Below are positions 21,504-33,490 of a stretch of DNA of 64,000 nt, piece by piece. The notes below the pieces were generated by a model. The model was given only the letters and a program-made list of their open reading frames with translations, did not search any database and was not told where the DNA came from. The position numbers were made by a program, and so were the translations under genes. Position 1 is the stretch's first letter, and every line of letters starts with the position of its first letter. This stretch comes from Ceratopteris richardii (Eukaryota; Streptophyta; Polypodiopsida; Polypodiales; Pteridaceae): NCBI GenBank assembly GCA_020310875.1, contig CM035439.1:140245852-140309851 (forward strand). The letters run 5' to 3'.

Positions 21504-22142
21504 ATGATGCAGACAATTGGTATTTGTATGGAAGAAGAAGTGGTGGACAACCCAGAAGCAGATCTATTTGAAGGAGCAGATTTATATGAAGATGAAAACA
21601 TGTTGGCTTGGCTCCATGCAGAAGACCCATCTTCCTGCTATGGAATTTTCCCAAACTCAAGTAGAGAAGAAGCATATGAAGAAAAAGAGGAAATCACTCA
21701 GGTTGAAACAGTCTCAGTCAAAGGCCATGGAAAAGAGAAGAAAAGCAAAGTCCTTAAGTGTAGCCGTGATGAAGATGCTTCAAATCATATGTCAATGGCC
21801 ATTGTTTTATGGATCGTGGTATGGATATCATCTATTGTGTCAATTTTTATGATAGTAAGTGCAAGGCTTTACAATGATGTGGACGGAGTACCTGCAAGTC
21901 TTTGGATACAAAAGATGCAGTATGGAGGAGATAATATTGTACTGAAGGATTTAAGGTGGGTCTATCAAAGCGTCAGCATGCCCAAAAAGAAGATAAAACA
22001 ATTGAAGTGCAACACAATTGAAGGTTATGGAGGAGTTTTTCGGGGTCAACATATAAAGATCATGGCTAAAGGCCTATCATCAAGCCACATGAAGAATTAT
22101 GGATCACCTGGAACCTGCAAAATTTGTCCAGGTTGTACATAG
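21504..22142 (+). CDS. F2 unit 2 ORF with membrane segment
   Basis: A 212-residue open frame, same start and end as in unit 1, with only a handful of residue differences. The acidic N-terminus, hydrophobic VLWIVVWISSIVSIFMIVSA segment and basic tail with CKICPGC are all kept. No known family is recognised. Its retention at full length next to a broken Gag may simply reflect chance in a short, recent duplicate. Confidence 0.6.
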   Translation: MMQTIGICMEEEVVDNPEADLFEGADLYEDENMLAWLHAEDPSSCYGIFPNSSREEAYEEKEEITQVETVSVKGHGKEKKSKVLKCSRDEDASNHMSMAIVLWIVVWISSIVSIFMIVSARLYNDVDGVPASLWIQKMQYGGDNIVLKDLRWVYQSVSMPKKKIKQLKCNTIEGYGGVFRGQHIKIMAKGLSSSHMKNYGSPGTCKICPGCT

Positions 22143-22519
22143 TCTTTTCTCATCATTTTTACTTAAATTTTAGTAGTTTCCTTTATTCATTTCATGCTTG
22201 TTTCTTGAGTTCTTAGAAAAGTTAGAAGCCATTTCATCAACTTTGCAAAGGTATAATTTTTGGAATTTTTAGGAATTTTTTCAAAATTTTTTGAGCATTT
22301 TTTTTCGAATTTTTTCTAGCATTTTTATCCTTTTTCATGTGTCTTTTTCTTGCCAAATTTGAGGAATAAAGGAAGCTCTCTGTGGTTTTGAGTGATGAAA
22401 CTGGCCTAAACCTGTAGGAAATTTTTTCAAAATTTTTTGAAGATTTTTTGCCTTTTTTTTACCAATTGTTTTATTTTTTATGTATTTCTCTTCAATTTTT
22501 TGCATTATTTATTATTTAA

Positions 22520-22803
22520 AAATAAAAATTGAAAAAAAAGCCCCCCCATGCGTTTTGGTTTTTCCCAAAAAAAAAAAAAAAAAAAAAAAAAACAATAATC
22601 CCCTTCCTCCCCAACCCCCGCCCCCCCTCCCAACCCCCCCCCCCCCTCCCAACCCCCCCCCCCCCACCCCGCCCCCCCTCCCCCCCCCCCCAAATTTATT
22701 TATTTTTTTATTTTCTTTTGTTTATTTTATTATTTATTATTTTTTATCTTTTATTTTCTTTAATTTTATATTTATTTCTGTATGGGCGTTCGACAAAAAA
22801 AGA

Positions 22804-22846
<43 letters not shown>

Positions 22847-22880
22847 ATATATATTATTATTATTATTATTATTATCTTTA
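22520..22880. repeat. A-run, C-rich block and TA repeat of unit 2
   Basis: It is the counterpart of 17035-17410: an A-run of about 30, ~90 bp of C-rich sequence, T-rich stretch, (TA)n of about 17 units at 22808-22842, then (TTA)n. Peptides rich in P, F or Y/I predicted here are artefacts. Confidence 0.9.
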
Positions 22881-23501
22881 ATTTTTATGGCTCAACACTT
22901 TTGGCTCTGGATCGTGCCTCGATTTGTCGTTTTTTACAAAAATAGAGCCATTTTCATGTTTTTTGGCACCTCCGAACTCAGTTTTTGACTTTAGTTTTCC
23001 AAATTCCAACTTTTTCTCCGACTTTTGGTCAAAACTCACATGTTTTGAGCACATTAATCACATGTTTTTATTTCGCCACATTGTCCACATGGTCTATTCT
23101 CACCTTGTCTTAACTTATGTTTCATAATCTCCCACATGCACCCTCTGTAGCTCTACTGTTTGAACATTTTAACCCTCTCCAGACCCCATCATCCTACCCC
23201 ATGCCCTACCTTTCCCAATTTGCCCAGCCACAACCTTAACCCTCCCTATCCCTTCATTCCCCGCCCCTCAGCCGTCCCCTCCACCACCTTTCTACCCTCC
23301 CATTGCAACCCTTTGCTTTTTCATGGAAAATTCCAATTTTTGGTTCTTCTCTCGTGCTTGTTCTATTCTGCTTTTGATGGAATTGGTTGCTGCTCAGATG
23401 TCCTCTTCCAGTTTTTGCAGCTCTCTTATCATGGTGTCCTATATGCTCAGAGTTTTGGCTGTAGCTCTCCAGTACGGAGAGCACATTAGGTGGTGGGCAA
23501 C

Positions 23502-24522
23502 TCTTGAGCCCATAAAAGTCATATTGGTCAAAGTCAACTGCTGTCAAAGTCAAAAGGTCAAAGTCAACTAGACAAAGTCAACAGGTGCAAAGTCAAAGTG
23601 CTAAAATGCATGTGTCAAAGTGCACAGGTAGTGCACAATTAATTGTAAGTTCAAAGTGCTAAAGTGCAAGTGTCAAAGTGCACAGGTAGTGCACAATTAA
23701 TTGTCCACAAAGGGTAAATGGGAGAAAGTGGGTTGCCGGTTGCAGAGGTATTTTCTCTAATTTCCCTAAGGTTCAAAGTGTTTTTAAAGTATTTTGGAAG
23801 GTTCAGGTGAACCCTCTCTTATGTGCAAAAGTGAAGACTTAAAAGGAAATGTGAAGGTATGTGAAGCGGCAGCGTACGCACAAGTGGAAGTATGGCCCCC
23901 CAATTAAAATTTTGGGTTTTAGTCTAAAGTCACTACAGGACAAAACAGTGAGTCGTTGGCTGCCACTTGTAAAGACAATCTTGGGACATCAAAGTGAGCA
24001 CCAAGATACTATTGCAGTTAGAAGCGTACGTGATCGACACACTCAAATCAAGGCAAGGACTATTCTTGGACTAATCTTAGAGTAAGCAAGAGAATGTTAT
24101 AGTCTAAGTGAAGCAAGAGAAGGAAGTGCAAGAGTCACCAGTGTGCGACGTAGAGAAGTGGAGTTGAAGGAGTGCATGGAGAGTGACTAAGGGATTGTGC
24201 AGCGAGTGTTAAGCTAGTCCCCCAAGGATCTCAAGGTCTCCTTGTAGTGTGCGCGTGCCGACAGAAGGTATTCATTCCTCCCCCTTAGTGGAAGCTTGGT
24301 GCAAGGTGTGTACAAGGATAAGATTGAAGCAGGTGGAGGTCTGGTGCAGAGGATGCTGGAAGCAAGAAGACTTTGGGGTATTTGGTATTTTGTCATTGAG
24401 TACTCTGTGGGATTCTTACTGTAACCAATCGGCAGAAGCTTCCAAGGTGTATTTCCTCTCCTGGTCTTTTCCTTTTCTCCTACAAACCCTCAAACTCCTT
24501 CTTGTCTAAGAATCCCCCAAAA
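23502..24522 (+). repeat. F2 LTR 2 (about 1020 bp)
   Basis: It aligns end to end with LTR 1, with small indels; it is followed by the primer site at 24528-24545. It is shared between units 2 and 3. Confidence 0.85.
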
Positions 24523-24796
24523 AAATTTGGCACGCCCGGTGGGACTTCCAAGGAGATTTGAGCTTAGGAGAAACCAAGTGCAAAGTATAGAAGAGATCAA
24601 GTGTCGACAGTACTACAGTGCTACTTCATCAACCAAAAGGTAAATATTCATATCAAGTGTCTCATATTAAGTGGGCTATGAGCTGCTCATGACCGCAACC
24701 CGGTTCCAAACATTGAGGGTCACCTGCAAGCAGGCAAGAAGGAAGGTTGTTAGAAGGTCCTCCAATCCACTATCTTCAACCTCATCAGTAAAGAGC

Positions 24797-26829
24797 ATGG
24801 CGGGTTAGGTAGACTTGGAAACTTTACTCTCTAGATTAAATATAAAGTTTCCTTCTTTCAAAGGCCTAGCTCAGGAGGATCTGGATGAACACATTAGAAG
24901 GTTTTTGGCACTATGTAAGACTAGAGGCTTAATGGGTAGGGAGGATGCCTTTTTTATTCTCTTCCCTGCCACATTAGAGGGATTAGCAGATAAGTGGTTC
25001 AGCCAGTTTGCTGAAAACCATTTTACCACTTGGGATGTGATGAAAGATGCATTTAAAAATCAATTCTAGCATGGCAACACTGTGGAGATTATCATAGAAG
25101 AACTAGAAAATTTGAGATTGGGTCCAAGAGAAAAGTTCCCAGAGTTTGTGATTAGGGCCAAAGCACTAATGGCTAAATTGCCAGATCCACCACACGATAT
25201 TTTTGTTAAGAAATGGTTAGCTAAGCCCCTACCAGTGGCCACCAATGCAAAATAAAGGAATTAGTGTTACCTACAGCCTCCATAGAGGAGTTCATCAACA
25301 TAGCCACACGCTTGGAGCAGATAAGGCACCAGTATGGAGCAACTTCGTCCCAACCAACATATGGTAGAGAAATGGACGATCCAGTGATCCAGCTAAGGAA
25401 GGATCTGGAGGGCTTAAAAAGAAATAAACCCTACAAAGAGGAGGAGACTGTTGTTGCTCAGTTTAGAAGGGAGATTGAAGCACTAAAGCTCCAAAAGGAG
25501 GAGGAGGCCCAAGCAGAGGAATTGGCTCAGCTGCGACAGGAGCTACAGGAACTCAAAGGGGGTGGCATCAACAGTGGACTTTGGTGTTCCATGTGCAACA
25601 AGCAAGGTCACATAGTAAGTGTATGTCCTCTGTTAAGTGTGACTTGCCAATTATGCAGGAAAGTTGGCCATGAGGCCCATGAATGCCAATCAAGGGAAAT
25701 GCCTGCAACAACATACTGGACACAAGGAGGACCCCCAACACCAGCAAATGTGATGGCTGCTGCACCAAATCAAGGTAACAACTACAACCCTAGACAGAGG
25801 GATAATTTTGGAAATGGGCCTAGAAGGCCAATTATTTGTTTCAGATGTGGAGAATGTGGGCACTATCAAAGTAGGTGCACCCTACCAGAAAATGCCCCTC
25901 CTTGCAGAAACTGCCCAGAGGCCAGAGACCACTATACAAATTGTTGTCCTAAGAATCAAGCCTCTTCATTCAGGCCCCACATTCAAATGATTTTTGTGCA
26001 GGAAGAAGAAATGGTAGGTCAAGTTGTGGTGCCATCACCATCTACCAGGGTGGTGCAGTTAGAGGAAATTGAATCTTTTATAGTGCAGACAAGAAGCAAG
26101 GGGAGGCTCCAGTGGACATGGGTCAAGAATCAGTGATTAATGGATTAAACAAAGACAAAGGTGTGTCTGAGTACAAAGCCACCACATGTGCAGACACAAG
26201 GCAAAAAGAAAATTTCATAGGTACCAGTGATGCTATTGGACATGCATTCAACAGGCCTCATGAGGAGTTTGATAAGTCAAATGGAGCCCAGGCTCTTAAG
26301 GAATCAGAAGCTTCTAGACTACTCAAATCCATGAAAAAGGAGGTTAGTACTTTTTATTTAATAAAGATGGATGGGAAGTTCATGTCAGAACTCTTGCAGA
26401 TAATTGATGAAATGTCCACAACAAGTTTAGTGGCAAAGGCTGCTGTTATGCATAAAGATAAAAATGTAGGGGAAGCACCCCTCACAAATTACAAGAGCCC
26501 TCGGCTAACAGTCTCTATTAAAGGTCATGAGTTTCAAGGAGTTATTGTGGATGGTGGTGATGGCATTAACTTGATGCCTGAATATACCATGAAAAAGATT
26601 GGACTATACCCTTCAAGACCTGCCAACTTCACTGGGAGTGGTCCCTGGAGTTCCAGTCAAAATACAAGGTACTATCTTTAACTTGGACTTTGTTGTTTTA
26701 AGACTGCCACAGGTAGAAGGAGGTTTCCCCCTGTTAATTGGGAGACCTTGGTTAAGGCATGCCAATGTGCTGCATGACTGGGGCAAGGACACAATGTGGG
26801 TAAAGCAAGAGGGAAAAGAGTTGCAGTAG
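24797..26829 (+). pseudogene. F2 unit 3 Gag-protease
   Basis: This unit shows the knuckle region best: four CCHC-type motifs, CSMCNKQGHIVSVC and CQLCRKVGHEAHEC (about 25590-25690), CFRCGECGHYQSRC and CRNCPEARDHYTNCC (about 25840-25950). Gag domain, coiled coil and protease (VDGGDGINLM; LLIGRPWLRH) follow the family order. It is broken in about four places. Confidence 0.75.
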
Positions 26830-26871
26830 ATAATTTTAGAAGAAGGACCAGACAATCAGAGAAATACTAGC

Positions 26872-27510
26872 ATGATGCAGACAATTGGTATTTGTATGGA
26901 AGAAGAAGTGGTGGACAACCCAGAAGCAGATCTATTTGAAGGAGCAGATTTATATGAAGATGAAAACATGTTGGCTTGGCTCCATGCAGAAGACCCATCT
27001 TCCTGCTATGGAATTTTCCCAAACTCAAGTGGAGAAGAAGCATATGAAGAAAAAGAGGAAATCACTCAGGTTGAAACAGTCTCAGTCAAAGGCCATGGAA
27101 AAGAGAAGAAAAGCAAAGTCCTTAAGTGCAGCCGTGATGAAGATGCTTCAAATCATATGTCAATGGTCACTGTTTTATGGATCCTGGTATGGATATCATC
27201 TATTGTGTCAATTTTTATGATAGTAAGTGCAAGGCTTTACAATGATGTGGACGGAGTACCTGCAAGTCTTTGGATACAAAAGATGCAGTATGGAGGAGAT
27301 AATAGTGTACTGAAGGATTTAAGGTGGGTCTATCAAAGCATCAGCATGCCCAAAAAGAAGATAAAACAAATGAAGTGCAACACAATTGAAGGTTATGGAG
27401 GAGTTTTTCGGGGTCAACATATAAAGATCATGGCTAAAGGCCTATCATCAAGCCACATGAAGAATTATGGATCACCTGGAACCTGCAAAATTTGTCCAGG
27501 TTGTACATAG
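26872..27510 (+). CDS. F2 unit 3 ORF with membrane segment
   Basis: A third full-length 212-residue copy: acidic N-terminus, single hydrophobic segment VLWILVWISSIVSIFMIVSA, basic C-terminal half and CKICPGC end. It starts 42 bp after the protease stop, as in the other units. Function unknown. Confidence 0.6.
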   Translation: MMQTIGICMEEEVVDNPEADLFEGADLYEDENMLAWLHAEDPSSCYGIFPNSSGEEAYEEKEEITQVETVSVKGHGKEKKSKVLKCSRDEDASNHMSMVTVLWILVWISSIVSIFMIVSARLYNDVDGVPASLWIQKMQYGGDNSVLKDLRWVYQSISMPKKKIKQMKCNTIEGYGGVFRGQHIKIMAKGLSSSHMKNYGSPGTCKICPGCT

Positions 27511-28400
27511 TCTTTTCTCATCATTTTTACTTAAGTTTTAGTAGTTTCCTTTATCCATTTCATGCTTGTTTCTTGAGTTTTTAGTAAATTTAGAAGCCAT
27601 TTCATCAACTTTGCAAAGGTACAATTTTTGGAATTTTTAGGAATCGTTTCAGAATTTTTTGAGCATTTTTTTTAGAATTTTTTCTAGCATTTTTCTCCTT
27701 TTTCATGTGTCTTTTTCTTGCCAAATTTGAGGAATAAAGGAAGTTCTCTGTAGTTTTGAGTGATGAAACTGGCCTAAACCTATAGGAAATTTTTCAAAAT
27801 TTTTTGAAGATTTTTTTTATTTTTTTGCCATTTTTTTGGATATTTTATGTATTATTTCAATTTTTTGCCTCTAAACTCAGTTTTTGGCTTTAGTTTTCCA
27901 AATTCCAACTTTTTCTCTGACTTTTGGTCAAAACTCACATGTTTTGAGCACATTAATCACATGTTTTTATTTCCCCACATTGTCCACATGGTCTATTCTC
28001 ACTTTGTCTTACCTTATGTTTCATAATCTCCCACATGCACCCTCTGGAGCTCTACTGTTTGAACATTTTAACCCTCTCCAAACCCCATCATCCTACCCCA
28101 TGCCCTACCTTTTCCAATCTGCACAGCCACAACCTTAACCCTCCCTATCCCTTCAATCCCCGCCCCTCAGCCCTCCCCTCCACCCCCTTTCTACCCTCCC
28201 ATTGCAACCCTTTGCTTTTCCATGGAAAATTCCAATTTTTGGTTCTTCTCTGGTGCTTGTTCTATTCTGCTTTTGGTGGAATTGGTTGCTGCTCAGATGT
28301 CCTCTTCCAGTTTTTGCAACTCTCTTATCATGGTGTCCTATATGCTCAGAGTTTTGGCTGTAGCTCTCCGGGACGGAGAGCACATTAGGTGGTGGGCAAC

Positions 28401-29428
28401 TGTTGAGCCCATAAAAGTCATATTGGTCAAAGTCAATTGTAGTCAAAGTCAAAAGGTCAAAGTCAACTAGTCAAAGTCAACAAGGTCAAGGTCAAAGTGA
28501 ATAGGTGCAAAGTCAAAGTGCTAAAATGCAGGTGTCAAAGTGCACAGGTAGTGCACAATTAATTGTAAGTTCAAAGTGCTAAAGTGCAAGTGTCAAAGTG
28601 CACAGGTAGTGCACAATTAGTTGTCCACAAAGGGTAAATGGGAGAAAGTGGGTTGCCAGTTGCAGAGGTATTTTCTCTAATTTCCCTAAGGTTCAAAGTG
28701 TTTTTAAAGTATTTTGGAAGGTTTAGGTGAACCCTCTCTTATGTGCAAAAGTGAAGACTTAAAAGGAAATGTGAAGGTATGTGAAGCGGCAGCGTACGCA
28801 CAAGTGGAAGTATGGCCCCCCAATTAAAATTTTGGGTTTTAGTCTAAAGTCACTATAGGACAAAACAGTGAGTCGTTGGTTGCCACTTGTAAAGACAATC
28901 TTGAGACATCAAAGTGAGCACCAAGATACTATTGCAGTTATGAGCGTACGTGATCGACACACTCAAATCAAGGCAAGGACTATTCTTGGACCAATCTTAG
29001 AGTAAGCAAGAGAAGCATAGTCTAAGTGAAGCAAGAGAAGGAAGTGCAAGAGTCACCAGTGTGCGACGCAGAGAAGTGGAGTTGAAGGAGTGCATGGAGA
29101 GTGACTAAGGGATTGTGCAGAGAGTGCTAAGCTAGTCCCCCAAGGATCTCAAGGTCTCCTTGCAGTGTGCGCGTGCCGACAGAATGTATTCATTCCTCCC
29201 CCTTAGTGGAAGCTTGGTGCAAGGTGTGCACAAGGATAAGCTTGAAGCAGGTGGAGGTCTGGTGCAGAGGAGGCTGGCGGCAAGAAGACTTTGGGGTATT
29301 TTGTATTTTGTCATTGAGTACTTTGTGGGATTGTGCACACAAGTATTGGTTTGTATTATGCTTCAAACATTGTAATTTTCTTACTGTAATTAATGGGCAG
29401 AAGCTTCCAAGGTGTATTTCCTCTCCTG
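28401..29428 (+). repeat. F2 LTR 3, incomplete at its right end
   Basis: It begins TGTTGAGCCC and follows LTR 1 closely for about 1 kb, then stops where copia sequence (element J) begins. No target duplication can therefore be read on this side. Confidence 0.8.
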
Positions 29429-30827
29429 GAGGAGGCAAAAACTATGCCAAAATGATTGGTACAGACTTTGCGTGACAGCAAATTAGATGCATCTCTATCA
29501 TATCCTACTTGTTCTAGCTCTCATAGTGCTTCTTTTGCATGAGATTGTTATGCTATGGTGGCCCCTAGTCTCTATGATGAGAATGAGCCTATTTCATTTG
29601 ATGAAGCACAGAATTCAAAAAATTGGATGGCTGCTATGCAATCTGAATATGATGCTATAATGAAGAATGGTACCTGGCCTTTATGTGACTTGCCTCCTGG
29701 CAAGAAGGCCATTGGCACTAAATGGGCATACAAGCTAAAGTGTAAGCTTGATGGAACAGTTGATAAGTATAAGGCTAGGCTTGTTGCAAAGGGTTATGCT
29801 TAGGAAAGAGTCATTGATTTTGATGAGACCTTTGCTCCTACTTGCTGAATGACTATTGTTCGTAGCATATGTGCACTCGCAACTAATCATGGTTGGAATG
29901 TACACTAATTGGACATTAAAATTGCATTTTTGAATGGTGACTTTCATGAAGAAGTGTATGTTTTTCAACCTCATGGCTTTGTGCAGAAAGCGCATGAAAA
30001 CAAAGTGTGCAGGTTGAAAAGGCATTATATGGTTTGAAACAAGCACCATGTGCTTGGTATGAAAAGATACATGCCTATGTGATTGCACATGGTTTTGAGA
30101 ATAGTCCAACTGAGAGCACCTTATATGTTAAGCGTGCAAATGATGTGCTTTTGATCATTGTTGTCTATGTTGATCACATGCTTCTCACTAGTCTTGATGA
30201 GAAGCTCATTGCTGATTTTAAGGCTGATCTTTATGCCTCATTTGAGATGTCCGATTTGGGGCATTTACATCATTATTTAGGCATTTAGTTTATGGAAGTT
30301 GATGATGGAATAGCTTTGTGTCAAACAAAATATATTAACACATTAATGTAGCGTTTTGTCCTTGAAAACTCCAAACATATTGACAGTCCTATGGATACAA
30401 GTTTATGATTGAGTCTTCATGATGTGAGAGATGCATTTGATGTTGTTCCCTATCAGTAGGCTATTGGATGCTTGATTTACTTATGCATTACTTGGCCAAA
30501 TATTCAGTTTTCTATCTCGCATATGAGAGGTTTTATGCATTTCCTAGGTGTCAAGCATTGGTAGGCTGTTAAGTGTATGGTTAAGTGTATCTTTTACTAC
30601 TTGAGTGGTACCCGGCTACTTGGATTGTTTTATCCCAAGGGGGGATCACTACCACCAAATTTACATGCTTTTTCTGACTCTGACTGGGCTAGTTGTTACG
30701 AAACTCGTGTGTCCACTAGTGGTTTTTGCTTCATGCTTGGTAGCTCACGCATATCTTGGTTGAGCAAGAAGCAGCCTACTGTGGCCACTTCCAGTTGTGA
30801 TGCTGAGTATAGGGAAGCTTTCAAAGC
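29429..30827 (+). mobile_element. Element J: Ty1/copia remnant (RT-RNase H)
   Basis: Plus-strand translations show the copia RT start (AIGTKWAYKLKCKLDGTVDKYKARLVAKGYA), the ALYGLKQAPCAWYEKI block, a degenerate YVDD region (VVYVDHMLLT), SDLGHLHHYLGI, and RNase H (AFSDSDWASC, ISWLSKKQPTVATSSCDAEY). Only the 3' half of pol is present, with several breaks and no LTR that can be assigned. Old by appearance. Confidence 0.8.
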
Positions 30828-30888
30828 AACCAATTTTGAGACTAGGACCATAGGGGTGTCAACAATGCCCTAGATGAAGCAATAACTT

Positions 30889-30902
30889 GCTCTGATACCA
30901 AT
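30889..30902 (-). promoter_or_regulatory. Primer binding site, tRNA-iMet type
   Basis: The minus strand reads ATTGGTATCAGAGC, the standard plant copia primer site, directly after the LTR end CTCCAACA. Confidence 0.85.
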
Positions 30903-31132
30903 TGTTGGAGTTCAACGTCTATAGAAGCATGTGAACAACACAAGGAAGAAGGAGAAGCTTGGAGCACAATACACAATATTGAATGTATTACCACTAGAAT
31001 GTACAAAGATAAGTAACCCATTAGGGCTATAGATGTATATACAAGCTGGGGGAAAAACAATCCTAAAGAGGGAAAAAAGTGCCTGGATGGTCCTAGTGTG
31101 TTCACACACATCATTACCTAAATATATCAACA
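30903..31132 (-). repeat. Copia LTR (230 bp) of element H
   Basis: Plus strand TGTTGGAGTTC ... ATATATCAACA, i.e. TG...CA ends. Similar in sequence and length to 44333-44564. A polypurine tract (complement of CAGCCCCCACAAGG) lies just outside at about 31156-31169. Confidence 0.75.
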
Positions 31133-31154
31133 CACACATATAGGGAGTGACAAA

Positions 31155-33417
31155 TCAGCCCCCACAAGGCAATAAGCCTAAAGCTTTGCAAAAAGCTTCA
31201 AACTTTTCCCATGGAAGAGCTTGGCTGAATATGTATGCCACATTATCTTGCCTAGGCAAATATAGCAAATCAATATCTCTTGCATGAAGGTGCTCTCTCG
31301 GATAGTGATAATGCACCTCAATATGTTTGGTCCATGCATGAAACATTGGGTTTTGTGCAACAGCCAATGCACTCTAACTATCTGTGAGAATATGCATAGA
31401 AGCATCAACCTCCATGCAAAGATCCATCAATAGGCGTCTCAACCATATACACTCCACTGAAGCTATGAAAACTACCATGCACTCAGCTTCACAACTCGAT
31501 GTCACCATTGTAGGTTGCTTCTTACTAAACCAAAACCATGAGTCTCCAAGGAAAAAGCAATTATCACTCGTGGACATGCAAGCATCTTAACAACCAGCCC
31601 AATCACTATTTGTAAAAGCATGCAAGCATGGCTGAATATCTCTTCCATAAAAGGGACCTAAACTCAAAGTGCCTTTGAGATATCTAAACACATGTTTAAC
31701 CACTTGACAATGCTTAGTTCCAGAGGCTAATAAAGAGAAGTGTCAAATGCATCACTAAAATCCTCAATTGAGCACCTAAATCTTGTCCAAAGCTGGCTTG
31801 CAATCCTCAAAGTCAAAACGCTAAAGTAGTTTTTCAACATACTTTGTTTGAACCATAACAATTCCCCCTCAACAGATACAAATTGGATGCAAAGATAGTA
31901 GCTCAAAAAACCAAGTTAAGTGACATCAAAAGTATGCTTCAAATCAACCATAAGAATATCAAGTTTGCATCACATGACCCAGTCAAGAGTATGTCATCCA
32001 CATAAAGAACAAGCATTGTAAGATCAGCCCCATCTTTGTGTACATAGGGTGTGCTTTCAATTGGACTACATGTGAAGCCAAGCGCAATCAAGTGCTTCTG
32101 GATCTTGTCATAGCATGCACGTGGAGCTTGCTTGAGACCATACAAGGCTTTCTACAAGCGACAAACCATATGCTCTTACCCTTTCATGGAAAATCCAAGA
32201 GGTTGCTTCACATAAACCTCTTCTTGCAAATCACCATTCAAGAAAGCTGTTTTTATGTCCAACTGATCTACCTTCCAACCTTGATGGGCAGCCAATGCAA
32301 CCACAATATGAATGGAAGTCATGCATGAAGTAGGTGCAAGAGTTCCCTCATAGCCAATGCCATATTGTTACGCATATCCTTTGGCAACCAATCTAGCTTT
32401 GTAGTGATCAATGCTACCATCAAACTTTCTCTTAATCTTGTAAACCCACTTTGTATCAATTACATTTTTTCCTTTTGGCAATTCACATAACTCCCAAGTA
32501 CCATTCATATGTATGGAATCAATTTCTGATTGCATAGCACTGACCCATTGTGGATCATCACATGCATCTTCAAAAGTAAGTGGCTCTTCATTATATGTTG
32601 TTGTAATAAGAGAATAATCAACAAAATTACTAGGTGCATGATGAGAGCTTGATCTTGTTCTACCAAGTAAAAGTGCACTCAATTTTCTGTCCTGCAAAGT
32701 TTGTTTCAGCCACTTTGGCATAGATTGTGCACTCTTTATAGACATGTGTTCATTATGTAATACACCTTCAACACGTACATCATGTGTGGGCTGGATTTCA
32801 TGCTCATTTTCAACCCTTTGAGCCTCAGTTGGCTGGTCTACATGGCCATAGTCAAGCGCACCATTTTGGAACAAAGGCATGAGTGTATTGAACACATCTT
32901 GTGAGCTGACTGTTAGCTGTTTTTTGCATTCAAGTAGAGGGAAAACTAAATTTTCAGCAAATATCACATCTCAGATCACAATAATTGTGTTCGTCAATGG
33001 ATGGTACAAATGATATCCCTTACTTTAAGCACTATAACCAACAAATATACATTTCTTTGCCCTTTCATCAAGTTTGTGACATTGTTGCGATGGCAGAAGA
33101 GCATATGCCAAACAACCAAACACATGCATATGACTAACCATGGGCTTATGTCCATTCCAAGCCTCATAAGGATTGATGACTCTCAATGCTTTTGTAGGGC
33201 AGTGATTCAACACATAGTTTGCACACATGACCACTTCCATCCAAAACATATGAGGAAGGTGGTTTCCTTTGACCATACATCGTGCCATTTCAAGGAGATT
33301 TCTATTTTTATATTCGGCAACACCATTTTGTTGAGGTGTATATGGCACTGTACATTGGTGTGAAATACCCCTTTGACAAAGAAAAGCATTAAACTCATGT
33401 GGCATGTATTCCACCAC
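31155..33417 (-). pseudogene. Element H pol: integrase, RT, RNase H
   Basis: From the right: the copia integrase core with CTVPYTPQQNGVAEYKNRNL and the FGCLAYALLPSQQCHKLDERAKKCIFVGYS block; linker; RT with NVIDTKWVYKIKRKFDGSIDHYKARLVAKGYA, MYGLKQAPRACYDKI and YVDDILLTG; RNase H with WFSKKQPTMVTSSCEAE; and the TKHIEVHYHYPRE C-terminal block. It is a decayed copia polyprotein, broken in several places. Confidence 0.8.
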
Positions 33418-33490
33418 AATCCATTCATAGAGTCAAAAGCTTGTTTGAAGAAAAATTTTCAGCCATAGCTTAATTGGTGGTTGCTCACCT

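Larger units (their letters stand above)
13930..29428 (+). mobile_element. F2 array: three tandem units of a non-autonomous LTR element
   Basis: Three head-to-tail internal regions (13930-18036, 19124-23501, 24523-28400) alternate with LTRs (18037-19123, 23502-24522, 28401-29428). Each internal region holds a primer-like site, Gag, a retropepsin domain and a second ORF with a membrane segment; none has RT, RNase H or integrase. Copies are very similar by eye. The first unit lacks its 5' LTR here because element B is inserted in its leader; the matching LTR and leader end lie inverted at 41826-43146. The last LTR is cut short by a copia remnant. Confidence 0.85.
30828..33490 (-). mobile_element. 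Element H: Ty1/copia remnant
   Basis: Minus strand: integrase core end, RT and RNase H (33417 to 31155), polypurine tract, a 230-bp LTR (31132 to 30903), then an initiator-Met type primer site and a scrap of leader (to 30828). An LTR with pol on one side and a primer site on the other belongs to two tandem units. The copy is broken in several places. Confidence 0.75.
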
